Below the pieces are notes generated by a model, which saw nothing but the letters and a program-made list of their open reading frames with translations, was not told the DNA's origin and made no database searches. Of a DNA stretch of 64,000 nt, positions 8,352-17,173 are shown piece by piece. This DNA comes from Achromobacter veterisilvae (lineage in GTDB: Bacteria; Pseudomonadota; Gammaproteobacteria; Burkholderiales; Burkholderiaceae_B). Every line of letters begins with the position of its first letter. Position 1 is the first letter of the stretch. The DNA lies in assembly GCF_900496975.1 (NCBI RefSeq), contig NZ_UFQC01000001.1, positions 298,563 through 362,562 of the forward strand, read 5' to 3'. A program made the position numbers and the translations under genes.

Positions 8352-8388
8352 AATGACAATCGCCCCATAAGGGGCGATTGTCATTTTG
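8352..8388. terminator. Strong bidirectional terminator between the RsiV-like gene and gdhA
   Basis: A 15-bp perfect stem (AATGACAATCGCCCC with its complement) closes an ATAA loop and is followed by TTTT-rich bases; on the opposite strand the ATT end gives a similar run. It sits between two convergent genes and serves both. Confidence 0.85.
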
Positions 8389-8436
8389 CCTGCCCTTCCC
8401 GGCGGCGCGTCGGGAAACGCGCCGCCGCGTCGGATA

Positions 8437-9726
8437 TCAGGGATACAGGCCGCGCACCTGGCGCGCTTGCAGGATCCGCGTGCAAGCGACGATGAACGCC
8501 GCCGTGCGCAGCGTGACCTTGTGCTCGCGGGCCACCTGCGACACCGCCGCGTAGGCTTCGCGCATGAGGCGTTCCAGGCGCTGGTTGATCTCGTCCTCGC
8601 TCCAGAAGAAGCTGGAGAAGTCCTGCACCCATTCGAAGTAGCTGACCGTCACGCCGCCGGCGTTGGCCAGCACGTCCGGCACCACGTAGACGCCGTGTTC
8701 GGCCAGGATGTCGTCCGCTTCCGGCGTCGTCGGACCGTTGGCGCCTTCCACCACGATCTTCGTGCGCACCTTGGCCGCGTTTTCCGCGGTGATCTGGCTT
8801 TCCAGGGCGGCGGGGATCAGGAATTCGGTTTCCAGGGTCCAGAACTCGTTCTTGTCCATGGCCTGGCCGCCGGAGAAGCCGCCCACGCCGCCGTGCTGCG
8901 ACACGTACGACAGCAGCTTGTGCACGTCCAGGCCTTCGGCGTTGTGCACGGTGCCGGTGTGGTCCTGCGCGGCGATGACCTTGGCGCCGGCTTCGTGGAA
9001 CAGGCGGGCGGCGGTGCCGCCCACGTTGCCGAAGCCCTGCACGACCACGCGCGCCTTCGACACGTCGATGTTCAGGTCGCGGGCGGCCTCGCAGCCCACG
9101 ACGAACACGCCGCGGCCCGTGGCTTCGACCCGGCCCAGGCTGCCGCCCAGCGCTATCGGCTTGCCGGTGACCACGCCGGTGGCGGTGGCGCCTTCGTTCA
9201 TGGAGTACGTGTCCATCATCCAGGCCATGGTCTGGGCGTTGGTGTTCACGTCGGGAGCGGGGATGTCCTTCGCGGGACCGATGATGACGCCGATCTCCGA
9301 GGTGTAGCGGCGCGTCATGCGCTCGAGCTCGGATTGCGACAGCTTGCGCGGATCGACGCGGACGCCGCCCTTGGCGCCGCCGTAGGGCAGGTTCACCGCG
9401 GCGTTCTTGATCGACATCCAGGCCGCCAGCGCCATCACTTCGGACAGCGTGACGTCCTGGTGGAAACGCACCCCGCCCTTGCCGGGGCCGCGCGAGGTGT
9501 TGTGCTGGACGCGGTAGCCCTCGAAGTGCGCGATGCTGCCGTTGTCGAGTTCGATCGGCACGTCGACGATCAGCGAACGCTTCGGACGCTTCAGGGTTTC
9601 GACCCACCGCGCCAGAGAACCGAGATACGGGGTCACCCGATCGACTTGTTGCAGGTAATTACCCCAGGGGCCGAGGTCATCGGCGTTCAGATACGACGGC
9701 AAGGCATGGGTGGGAGTTTGAGACAT
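8437..9726 (-). CDS. gdhA: Glutamate dehydrogenase (Glu/Leu/Phe/Val family)
   Basis: 429 residues from the ATG at 9726. Two earlier in-frame ATGs exist, but AGGAG lies 9 bases before this one and only 3 before the next, which decides the start. Residues about 60-190 are the dimerisation/catalytic domain with [11 protein letters not shown], where the second Lys is catalytic in the family; residues 200-420 form the Rossmann domain with [12 protein letters not shown]. It interconverts glutamate with 2-oxoglutarate and ammonia. The length matches hexameric NAD-type enzymes of Bordetella relatives. It is transcribed alone, with a dyad upstream at 9779-9812. Confidence 0.94.
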   Translation of the reverse strand: MSQTPTHALPSYLNADDLGPWGNYLQQVDRVTPYLGSLARWVETLKRPKRSLIVDVPIELDNGSIAHFEGYRVQHNTSRGPGKGGVRFHQDVTLSEVMALAAWMSIKNAAVNLPYGGAKGGVRVDPRKLSQSELERMTRRYTSEIGVIIGPAKDIPAPDVNTNAQTMAWMMDTYSMNEGATATGVVTGKPIALGGSLGRVEATGRGVFVVGCEAARDLNIDVSKARVVVQGFGNVGGTAARLFHEAGAKVIAAQDHTGTVHNAEGLDVHKLLSYVSQHGGVGGFSGGQAMDKNEFWTLETEFLIPAALESQITAENAAKVRTKIVVEGANGPTTPEADDILAEHGVYVVPDVLANAGGVTVSYFEWVQDFSSFFWSEDEINQRLERLMREAYAAVSQVAREHKVTLRTAAFIVACTRILQARQVRGLYP

Positions 9727-9778
9727 GAGCATGCTCTCCTGACTAAGTTGCGCCATTTTATCCGCGAAAAATATCGCG

Positions 9779-9812
9779 TCCCCAATTTAAAAGAAAAATA
9801 TTTAAATGGGGA
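9779..9812. promoter_or_regulatory. AT-rich dyad upstream of gdhA
   Basis: TCCCCAATTTAAA and TTTAAATGGGGA form an inverted repeat with one unpaired base, spaced by 9 bases, about 55 bases upstream of the gdhA start. It is a sharply AT-rich island in GC-rich DNA. A possible -10 (TAAAAT) for gdhA lies closer to the gene, so the dyad is in a good place for an activator or repressor. The rest of the 277-base gap up to the Abi gene shows no other clear feature. Confidence 0.4.
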
Positions 9813-10003
9813 CATATAAATGTTGCGGACACTGAACGGGTCGCAAGCCCGGCCCTACAGTTGGTCCTATCCTAAGCCGCCGGCCCGCACGCGTCCAGCC
9901 CATTGCCCGAATGCGCCCCCCCTCTCTGCCCCAAGAAAAAATGCCTCCTGGCAAGTTGCTTTTGGTGCCAGACTGGAGAAACAGGCGGGCCGTGGTGGCA
10001 GAA

Positions 10004-10921
10004 TCAGGAGGCGTATATCAGGAAGCGATGCTCGCCCTGACACAGCCGGGCGGCCAAAACGCTGTTCTCCTGCGCGCATTGCGCCACCAGCCCACCCAAC
10101 CCGTCCAGCGAGTCGATACGATGCGTCTGCGCCAGATGCTGAAAGCGCCGGATCTCGGCCGACGTGCAGGCCCGGTGCGCATCCCGCAGCAAGCCATTGG
10201 CCTGCAACAGCCGCAGGCTCTCCGGGTGTATCAGCGCCAGCAGGCTTTCCGCCTTGCCAATCTTCTCCCGCAAGTGCTGCAAGGCGTCCGCCTCGGTCAG
10301 CACGCCGTACCGCTTCCATGCCGGTTCGTGATGGAATAAGCGGTTGCGGACGTCCCGCAGCGTGGCAACCAGATCATGCGCATGGGCCTGCATCGCGCCG
10401 GCCTGATGCACCGGCCAAGGCCCGCGAAACACACGGGACAGATGCTTGGGCCAGATCAGCCCACGCCCCATGAACTCCGCGTCCAGCAAGAACTCCCAAG
10501 TCGAGAATTCCGTCTTGGCGATGACACCATGATGGTGAGGCGCCACGTTGCCGCGCGCCCCATGGCGACGGCGCTGCTCGGCGGCATAATTCCGGGTAGC
10601 CTTGGCGAAGTTGTCGCGCACGGCCTGCACCGGACGCGGCGCATCCACGCCGGACGCGAAGGAGCGATAACGCAGCTTGCCGCCCGCCCACCAGAACCGC
10701 CCCAGGCCGGCGACAAGCGCTTGGTCGATGGCATTGCGCAAGGTAATCTCCACCGCCCCCATCAGCGGGTACAGTGCGCCGCAGACGTGCGCGTTCCAAA
10801 GGTATACGCCCATCAGCTCCACGTCGTTGGCCGGGTGGAATACGCTTTGATAGCTATTGATGCGCTCATTGCTGATGAGGGCATCGATCAGCACCGGACG
10901 GTATTGCAATGTATGGGGCAT
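10004..10921 (-). CDS. Abi_2-like (AbiD/AbiF) protein with HEPN motif, possible anti-phage protein
   Basis: 305 residues. The first 65 residues (YRPVLIDALISNERINSYQSVF, then MGAVEITLRNAIDQAL) and the RNRLFHHEP stretch are characteristic of Abi-like Pfam Abi_2 proteins. Residues 192-197 read RNRLFH, matching the R-x4-6-H active-site motif of HEPN ribonucleases with the usual polar residue after Arg. Abi_2 proteins were described as abortive-infection factors of Lactococcus plasmids. The gene stands alone between gdhA and a candidate small RNA; no partner antitoxin is visible. Codon use does not look clearly foreign. RNase activity and a defence role are inference. Confidence 0.8.
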   Translation of the reverse strand: MPHTLQYRPVLIDALISNERINSYQSVFHPANDVELMGVYLWNAHVCGALYPLMGAVEITLRNAIDQALVAGLGRFWWAGGKLRYRSFASGVDAPRPVQAVRDNFAKATRNYAAEQRRRHGARGNVAPHHHGVIAKTEFSTWEFLLDAEFMGRGLIWPKHLSRVFRGPWPVHQAGAMQAHAHDLVATLRDVRNRLFHHEPAWKRYGVLTEADALQHLREKIGKAESLLALIHPESLRLLQANGLLRDAHRACTSAEIRRFQHLAQTHRIDSLDGLGGLVAQCAQENSVLAARLCQGEHRFLIYAS

Positions 10922-10958
10922 GTTGCCGAACCTGGAAAGCTGGGGGCAGCCGCCGAGG

Positions 10959-10988
10959 TTGACGGCGGCCGGCGGGAAAACCTACACT
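10959..10988 (+). promoter_or_regulatory. Possible sigma-70 promoter facing away from the Abi gene
   Basis: TTGACG (10959-10964) and TACACT (10983-10988) are separated by 18 bases, a plausible -35/-10 pair. There is no protein gene downstream on this strand, but an intrinsic terminator follows about 70 bases later, which together define a short transcript. Confidence 0.45.
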
Positions 10989-10994
10989 CCCCTC

Positions 10995-11087
10995 AAGGTT
11001 GGTGATGGCTTCCAATGGGCGCAAGCCTACGACCCATCATGTAAGACCTGATTCCCACCCCGGCCCAGAGCCGGGGCTTTTGTTTTC
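10995..11087 (+). ncRNA. Candidate small RNA, about 90 nt
   Basis: The predicted transcript runs from just after the TACACT box to the T-run of a strong intrinsic terminator. It contains internal complementarity: TGATGG with CCATCA, and GGCTT with AAGCC, followed by the terminator hairpin. No convincing ORF with ribosome site fits inside. Neighbouring genes on both sides lie on the minus strand, so the terminator cannot belong to them. I cannot match it to a named RNA family. The start site is an estimate. Confidence 0.45.
11058..11087 (+). terminator. Intrinsic terminator of the candidate small RNA
   Basis: CCCCGGC pairs with GCCGGGG over a CCAGA loop and is followed by CTTTTGTTTTC. Only the plus strand carries the T-run. 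No plus-strand protein gene lies upstream within more than 2.5 kb, so it points to a short untranslated transcript. Confidence 0.75.
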
Positions 11088-11088
11088 A

Positions 11089-11160
11089 AGCCCGGAAAAC
11101 TTCACGCCAAGGCTGTTTCCTTTCGGACCTCCAGCCGGGCTGCCCCACAGGGGCGTTTTT
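11089..11160 (+). other. Second structured stretch ending in a terminator-like hairpin
   Basis: AGCCCGG (11089-11095) can pair with CCGGGCT (11135-11141). Directly after it GCCCC-ACA-GGGGC (11142-11154) is followed by GTTTTT. This is again plus-strand polarity without a gene. It may be a read-through backup terminator or a second small RNA. Together with the preceding items it accounts for most of the 318-base gap between the Abi gene and hutG. Confidence 0.4.
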
Positions 11161-11182
11161 ATCGTGAGACGGCCCTGCGATG

Positions 11183-11213
11183 AAAAAAGGCGGCTTCCCG
11201 GCAGGAAGCCGCC
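11183..11213 (-). terminator. Terminator of the ABC transporter-hutG operon
   Basis: On the minus strand GGCGGCTTCC pairs with GGAAGCCGCC over a 5-base loop and runs into six T residues. It lies 27 bases after the hutG stop. Confidence 0.88.
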
Positions 11214-11239
11214 CCTCATCCGCCCTGCCGGCCCGCCGG

Positions 11240-12183
11240 TCAGTTTGCGATCAGTTGCCAGGCCAGGCGCGCGGCGGCGCGGGCGCCGTGGCCGTCCACG
11301 TCGAAACCGGGGTTGTACTCCGCCATGTCGGCCAGGCGCAGCTTGCCGCTGGCCTTGACCCGCAGGACGATTTCCTCGATCACCGCCAGCGGCACCCCGT
11401 AAGGCGCCGGCGCCGACACCCCGGGCATGACCGCCGCGGGCAGCACGTCCAGGTCTATCGTCAGATAGACGTGGGCCGCGCCTTCCAGCAAGGCGTCCAC
11501 GTCGGCCAGGCGGGCCTCCAGGTGGCGCTCCTGCATGTCACGGTCTTCCGCCCAGAAGGCCCCGATCTCGGCGGCGCGGGCGTACAGCGCGGGCGTATTG
11601 GCCAGCCGCGACACGCCCAGGCAGGCGTATTGCAGGGGCTGGCCGCGTTCCCCGCAGTCGCGAGCGATCTGGTCGAACGGCGTGCCCGAGCTGCCGGGCC
11701 GCCCGGTGCGCAGGTCGAAATGGGCATCCAGGTTCAGTACCAGCACGCGGCCCGCGTCCCCACGCGCCCGCAGCCAGCGGGCCAGGCCCTGGAAGCTGCC
11801 CCAGGCGATCTCGTGGCCGCCGCCCAGCACCACCGGACGGGCGCCCTGCTCCATCAGTTCGGCCACGCGCAGGCCCAGGCGTTCCTGGGCCTCTTCGAGC
11901 CGGTCGCCCTCGCACGCCACGTCGCCCGCGTCCAGCAGGCGGACCAGGCCGTGCGCGGGCAGGCCCGCCAGGAATTTCCGGATCCCCGCGGGACCGCCGG
12001 CGGCGCCGACGCGGCCCTGGTTGCGGGCCACCCCGGCGTCGCAGGCAAAGCCCAGCAGCACCGCCTCGCCCGCCCGGACCTGGCCGGCGGCCGGCTCGAC
12101 GATGTGCGCCAGGCGGCGCGTGTCGCCCTGCTCCGCGCTGTCGTCGCGGGCCTTCCAGAGGCTCTTGTCCAATTGCGCCGCAG

Positions 12184-12187
<4 letters not shown>
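11240..12187 (-). CDS. hutG: Arginase-family hydrolase, probable formimidoylglutamase
   Basis: 315 residues of the ureohydrolase (arginase) fold. The two manganese ions are held by GGGHE (about residues 117-121), the LDAHFDLR motif and the IDLDVLP motif near residue 245. Overall resemblance and length fit HutG, which splits N-formimino-L-glutamate to glutamate and formamide in histidine degradation. No hutH, hutU or hutI lies in the window, so an agmatinase-like or guanidino-acid substrate is an alternative. Its start overlaps the end of the ABC ATPase gene by 4 bases, so it is the last gene of the transporter operon and likely acts on the imported compound. Confidence 0.78.
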
Positions 12188-12980
<793 letters not shown>

Positions 12981-12984
<4 letters not shown>

Positions 12985-13649
12985 TGCACCATCCCTCCCG
13001 CGCGCAGGCGATGTTCCACCTTGCGCAACACCACCATGGTGACCGTGGTCAGGACCAGATAGATCAGCGCCACCACCAGATACGTTTCCAGCGAGCGATA
13101 CGACACGCTGATGATTTTCTGCCCTTCGTGCATCAGGTCATGGATGGTCAAGAGCGACACCAGGGCCGAGTTCTTGATCAACGCGATGAACTCGTTGCCC
13201 AGCGGCGGGATCATGCGCACGACGGCCTGCGGCAGCACGATGATGCGCATGGCCTGGCCGGAGGACATGCCCAGCGAGCGGGCCGCCTCCGTCTGGCCGC
13301 GGTCCACCGACTGGATCGCGCCGCGCACGATTTCCGACACGTAGGCGCCCGAATACATGCCCAGGCCCAGCACGCCGCAGGCGAACGCCGGCAGCGTCAC
13401 CCCGAAATGCGGCAGCCCGAAGAACCAGATGAACAACTGCACCAGCAAGGGCGTGCCGCGGAACAGCAGCAGGTAAAGGCTGCACAGGTTGTAGATGACG
13501 TAGCGCCGCGGGTTGAGCCGACCCACGCCCACCAGCAGGCCGATGACGCATGCCAGCAGCAAGGCCCCCGCGGTCACCTCGACGGTGACCGCGGCGCCGT
13601 TCATCAGCGCGCCGAAGTCGGCGAAGACAGGAGAGAAATCCAGGTTCAT
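12981..13649 (-). CDS. Polar amino-acid ABC transporter, permease subunit
   Basis: 222 residues from the ATG at 13649, which overlaps the stop of the binding-protein gene as ATGA; an upstream GTG-type start would extend it into that gene. It has about five membrane helices, and the EAA loop ([22 protein letters not shown]) that contacts the ATPase is clear at about residues 130-150. It is the HisM/GlnP type and presumably forms a homodimer because there is only one permease gene in the operon. Confidence 0.92.
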
Positions 13650-14389
13650 TTCGCGGGCGCCTCGAACCACTTGTTCACGATGGCCTGGTAGCTGCCGTCG
13701 GCCTTCAGCTTCTGCAGCGCGGCGTTCAGGTCGCGGGTCAGTTCGGGCTTGTTCTTCGGCACGGCGATACCGTAGTCCTCGGTGGTGATCTGCTCGCCCA
13801 GCACGGTCAGGTCAGACGTGCTTTGCGCGAACAGCTTGGCCGCCGGCTTGCCCGTCACGGCGGCTTCGGCGCGGCCGATCTGGACCAGGTTGAACATCTC
13901 CTGGTTCTTCTCGACTTCCACGCGCTGCACCGACGGATAGTGTTCCTTCAGGTAGTTGACGGACTTCGTGCCGACCTGCACCGACACCTTGCGGCCGTCC
14001 AGGTCCTTCAGCGTCTTGACCGGGCCGTCCTTCTTCGTCATGACGACCAGGCCGCCCGCGTAGTAGGGATCGGTGAAGTCCACGACCTTGGCGCGCTCGG
14101 GCGTGATGTAGATGGCGGACACCGCGATGTCGGCGCGGCCGGCCTGCAGGGCGGGAATCAGGCCCTTGAAGTCGATGTCGATCCATTCGACCTTCTTGCC
14201 CATCGCGCCGGCCAGGGCCTCGACCAGTTCGATGTCGAAGCCCGTGCGCTTGCCGTCCTTGACGAACTCCATCGGCGGGAACGTGGCATCGGTGACGGCG
14301 CGGATGGTTTCCTGGGCATGCGCGGAACCGGCGCTCCAGGCCAGGCCCAGCGTGAGGGCGGCGGTCAGCAGTGTGCGGCGAGTGGTCAT
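13646..14389 (-). CDS. Polar amino-acid ABC transporter, periplasmic binding protein
   Basis: 247 residues. A signal peptide (MTTRRTLLTAALTLGLAWS, cut near AHA-QE) leads into a type II periplasmic binding protein of the SBP_bac_3 family. Typical elements are TDATFPPMEFVKDGKRTGFD, where the FD binds the amino-acid backbone, GRADIAVSAIYITPER and VQVGTKSV. It is the first gene of the transporter-hutG operon; AGGA lies before its ATG. The ligand may be histidine, formiminoglutamate or an arginine-like compound given the hydrolase in the same operon. Confidence 0.92.
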   Translation of the reverse strand: MTTRRTLLTAALTLGLAWSAGSAHAQETIRAVTDATFPPMEFVKDGKRTGFDIELVEALAGAMGKKVEWIDIDFKGLIPALQAGRADIAVSAIYITPERAKVVDFTDPYYAGGLVVMTKKDGPVKTLKDLDGRKVSVQVGTKSVNYLKEHYPSVQRVEVEKNQEMFNLVQIGRAEAAVTGKPAAKLFAQSTSDLTVLGEQITTEDYGIAVPKNKPELTRDLNAALQKLKADGSYQAIVNKWFEAPAK

Positions 14390-14494
14390 GGTGGGTCCTA
14401 TGGAAAGTGATTACGGCGGTGGTTACAGCGATCGGTTGGGTGCGGGTACAGCGTGGAAATCAGGGAACGGCGTGAACGGCCGCGGCTCGCGGCG

Positions 14495-15241
14495 TCAATG
14501 GACCTGCAATTTCGAGGTGATGCGCCGGGCGGCCGCCACGGTCATCTCGATCAAGGCGTCGGGCCGCTGCGCGGCCCGCGTGGACGGGGCCATCAGGGTG
14601 ATCGACGCCACGGCCTGGTGGGCGCGCTGGAAGATCGGCACGCTCACCCCCCAGACGCCGGCGTCGACCTCGCTGTCCGTCACCGCGTAGCCCTGCTCGC
14701 GGATGGCGTCCAGTTCCTTGCCCAGCCTGGCGGCGTCCACCCCCGCCTCGGCCGCCAGATAGGCCAGCGCGGCCTGCAGGCGAGCCAGCGGCATGAAGGC
14801 CAGCAGCGATTTGGCGGAAGCGCCGCGCGCCAGCGGCAGGCCGCGCCCTTTCGTGAAGGAACAGCGCAGCGGATGCTGGCTTTCGACCATGTCCAGGCAC
14901 ACGGCCTGGTCCTTGACCGCGACCAGCAGGCCGATGGTTTCGCCGGACGCGACGGCCAGCGCCGCCATGTCGGGCTGCGCCTCGTGGATCAGGAAGGAGG
15001 ACTGGTCGAAGCCCCAGGCCAGTTGCACGCACAGCGGCCCGGGCCCGTACTCGCCGTCATGCTCGGCCACGAATCCCCAGCGCTTGAGGAGCGCCACCTG
15101 CCGGTACAGGGTGCTCTGCGCCAGGCCGGTCTCTTCGGCCAGCGCGGCGATGCTGAGCGGACCGTCGTGCCGGGCCAGGGTGGCCAGCACATAAAGCACG
15201 CGATCCGCGCCCGCCCCGACTGATTGATCCGCTTTCAACAT
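14495..15241 (-). CDS. IclR family transcriptional regulator
   Basis: 248 residues from the ATG at 15241, preceded by GGAG; an in-frame start 33 bases further upstream is less likely. The N-terminal winged helix spans about residues 10-65 (LSIAALAEETGLAQSTLYRQVALLKRWGFV), and the C-terminal ligand-binding domain carries the segment SFTKGRGLPLARGASAKSLLAFM typical of IclR. It lies 105 bases ahead of the ABC transporter-hutG operon on the same strand and is its likely regulator. A dyad at 15300-15327 upstream may mediate autoregulation. Confidence 0.92.
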   Translation of the reverse strand: MLKADQSVGAGADRVLYVLATLARHDGPLSIAALAEETGLAQSTLYRQVALLKRWGFVAEHDGEYGPGPLCVQLAWGFDQSSFLIHEAQPDMAALAVASGETIGLLVAVKDQAVCLDMVESQHPLRCSFTKGRGLPLARGASAKSLLAFMPLARLQAALAYLAAEAGVDAARLGKELDAIREQGYAVTDSEVDAGVWGVSVPIFQRAHQAVASITLMAPSTRAAQRPDALIEMTVAAARRITSKLQVH

Positions 15242-15299
15242 TTGGCTCCAAGCTAATGGAGCGCAGATTATCAATTTATGGTGTTATTCCAGATTTCTA

Positions 15300-15327
15300 T
15301 TCCCGAATACTGAGAATAATTCGGGAA
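15300..15327. promoter_or_regulatory. Inverted repeat upstream of the IclR gene (probable operator)
   Basis: TTCCCGAAT and ATTCGGGAA are perfect 9-base arms with a 10-base spacer, about 60 bases upstream of the iclR-type start. A second smaller dyad, CCCGAAAACGGG, follows at once. IclR proteins commonly repress their own promoter through such sites; the link is inference. Confidence 0.5.
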
Positions 15328-15345
15328 AACCCCGAAAACGGGACG

Positions 15346-15367
15346 AAAAAAAGCGCCCGAAGGCGCT
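15346..15367 (-). terminator. Terminator after the ankyrin gene
   Basis: On the minus strand AGCGCC-TTCG-GGCGCT is followed by seven T residues, 60 bases after the ankyrin stop. The TTCG tetraloop and long T-run make this a strong intrinsic terminator, ending the mltG-tmk-holB-tatD-ankyrin transcription unit if read through. Confidence 0.88.
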
Positions 15368-15426
15368 GAGGAATCCGTGCGGCGGCGAGGTGCGCGGCGT
15401 CCGGTACGGCCGCCGCGCACCCGCCT

Positions 15427-16296
15427 TCAGCGCGCGGGCTCGTCGTAATTATTCAGTTTCACGCCCGACACGCCCTTGACGGCGGTAGACGGCGCCGGCG
15501 CTTCGGCCTTGGCGGGCGCCGGGGCTTGCGCCGCGGCCGGGGCCGCAGCCGGAGCCGGAGCCGCCGCGGCGGGCGCCGCGCCCGCCGGACCGCCGGCGCG
15601 GCGCTTGCGGCGCGCTTCGTCCTGCTGCGCGATCAGCGTGTCCAGTTGCGCCGCCAGCGCCGTCGACTTGCCCGTGCGCGCCCAATCCGCGGCGGTCTGG
15701 CCCTTGGTGTCGCGCGTGCCCACGTCCGCGCCCGACTTCAGCAGCAGCTCCACCATGGGCTGGCGGCCCGACAGCGCCGCCATCATCAGGGGAGTCTCGC
15801 CGTTGGGCGCGGGCGCGTTGGGCATGGCGTGCTGCGCCAGCAGCAGGCGCGCCATCTCCAGTTGCCCCTTCGAGGCGGCGTAGTGCAGCGGCGTCCATCC
15901 CAGGCGGTTGACCTGTGCGCCGCGCGCGATCAGTTTCTTCGCCCTTTCGGTCTGCCCGGCGATCGCCAGATACATCAGCGGCGTTTCGCCGGCGGGATTC
16001 GCCGCGTTCACGTCGGTGCGCTTGTCGGCGGCGATCACGTCGAACACCTTCCAGGCGCCGTCGACGACCGCGCGCATCAGCGCCGGCTGGCCATTCTTGT
16101 AGCGCACGTTGGGATCCGCCCCCTGCTTGAGCAAGTCGCGGATATCGTCCGGATAGTCATTGGCGACGTAGACCCACCAATCCGCCGGATTGGCGGCCTG
16201 CGCCGCCGGCGCGGCCAATCCAACCGCCAGCGCCAGCAGCGCTCCCCGGCAGCACGACAACACGGCCCTGTGGGCGGAGGCGACGCTGATAGCCAT
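15427..16296 (-). CDS. Exported ankyrin-repeat protein
   Basis: 289 residues. A long signal peptide ends near AAQAAN (about residue 35). Residues about 40-215 hold five ankyrin repeats (for example GWTPLHYAASKGQLEMARLLLAQH and GETPLMMAALSGRQPMVELLLKSGADV). The last 60 residues are Ala/Pro-rich low complexity after a basic RRKRRAGG patch, then a short VKGVSGVKLNNYDEPAR end. It should sit in the periplasm and bind other proteins; partner unknown. It follows tatD by 38 bases on the same strand. The signal and repeat calls are clear, the role is not. Confidence 0.85.
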   Translation of the reverse strand: MAISVASAHRAVLSCCRGALLALAVGLAAPAAQAANPADWWVYVANDYPDDIRDLLKQGADPNVRYKNGQPALMRAVVDGAWKVFDVIAADKRTDVNAANPAGETPLMYLAIAGQTERAKKLIARGAQVNRLGWTPLHYAASKGQLEMARLLLAQHAMPNAPAPNGETPLMMAALSGRQPMVELLLKSGADVGTRDTKGQTAADWARTGKSTALAAQLDTLIAQQDEARRKRRAGGPAGAAPAAAAPAPAAAPAAAQAPAPAKAEAPAPSTAVKGVSGVKLNNYDEPAR

Positions 16297-16334
16297 GGAT
16301 ATCCTAGAATTGACTTTAAATAAATTAGATTCGA

Positions 16335-17105
16335 TTACTTCTTTATCTTATTGAAAAGACGGAAGAAATTATCGGTGGATGCCCGCGCTACGTCCGCCAC
16401 GGGAATACCCCGGAGGTCCGCGATCTTTTCCGCCACGTGGATCACCTTGGACGGGTCGTTCAGCTTGCCCCGGTACGGCACGGGCGCCAGATACGGCGAA
16501 TCGGTTTCGATCAGCAGCCGGTCCAGGGGCACTTTGGCGGCCACTTCATGCACGAGCTGCGCGTTCTTGAACGTGACGATGCCCGACAGCGAAATATAGA
16601 AGTTCTGGTCCAGCGCGGCCTGGGCGACCTCCCAGCTCTCGGTGAAACAGTGCATCACGCCGCCGGCCTCGGCCGCCTTTTCTTCGCGCAGCATGCGCAC
16701 GGTGTCCTCGGCGGACGCGCGCGTATGCACGATCAGCGGCAGGCCCGTGTCGCGGGCGGCGCGGATATGGCGGCGGAAACGCTCGCGCTGCCAGTCCAGC
16801 GGTTCCGACAGGCGGTAGTAATCCAGCCCGGTCTCGCCGATGGCCACGACCTTCGGATGCTCCGACAGGCGCGCCAGCTCTTGTTCCGAGGGATCCGGCG
16901 TGTCTTCGTAGTCGGGGTGCACGCCGACCGAGGCCCACAGATTCGCCTGCGGTTCGACGAGGGACATCAGCGACGGCCATTCCGGCATGTTGACGCTGAC
17001 GACCAGCGCGTGCGTCACCTGGTTGGCGGCCATCCGCTCAAGAATGGCCGGCAGATCGGCGGCAAGCTCGGGGAAATTCAAGTGGCAGTGAGAATCGACG
17101 TACAT
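16335..17105 (-). CDS. TatD family metal-dependent hydrolase
   Basis: 256 residues from the ATG at 17105 (MYVDSHCHLNF); an earlier in-frame start would add 16 residues that do not fit the family. Metal ligands are seen in HCH near the start, GETGLDYYR (Glu) , IVHTR and MHCFTES, and SPYLAP near the end supplies the conserved Asp of TatD in ETDSPYL. TatD/YcfH-type enzymes are Mg-dependent 3'-5' DNases or related hydrolases in the cytoplasm. The tmk-holB-tatD order is conserved in many proteobacteria. Confidence 0.93.
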   Translation of the reverse strand: MYVDSHCHLNFPELAADLPAILERMAANQVTHALVVSVNMPEWPSLMSLVEPQANLWASVGVHPDYEDTPDPSEQELARLSEHPKVVAIGETGLDYYRLSEPLDWQRERFRRHIRAARDTGLPLIVHTRASAEDTVRMLREEKAAEAGGVMHCFTESWEVAQAALDQNFYISLSGIVTFKNAQLVHEVAAKVPLDRLLIETDSPYLAPVPYRGKLNDPSKVIHVAEKIADLRGIPVADVARASTDNFFRLFNKIKK

Positions 17106-17173
17106 GGTGAATCTGGGTGAAAGTGCCGCGGCGCCCCGCCCGCTCGCGGGCAAAGCGTCGTCGGATCAAAGGC

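Noticed and set aside
9757..10003. An extra small gene between gdhA and the Abi gene
   Set aside because: Plus-strand frames there have no ribosome site and no recognisable product; the AT-rich part is better read as regulatory DNA.
10857..11051. Plus-strand frame of 64 codons running through the candidate small RNA
   Set aside because: It begins inside the Abi gene on the other strand, has no ribosome site and would start before the predicted promoter. The terminator and stems fit an RNA better.
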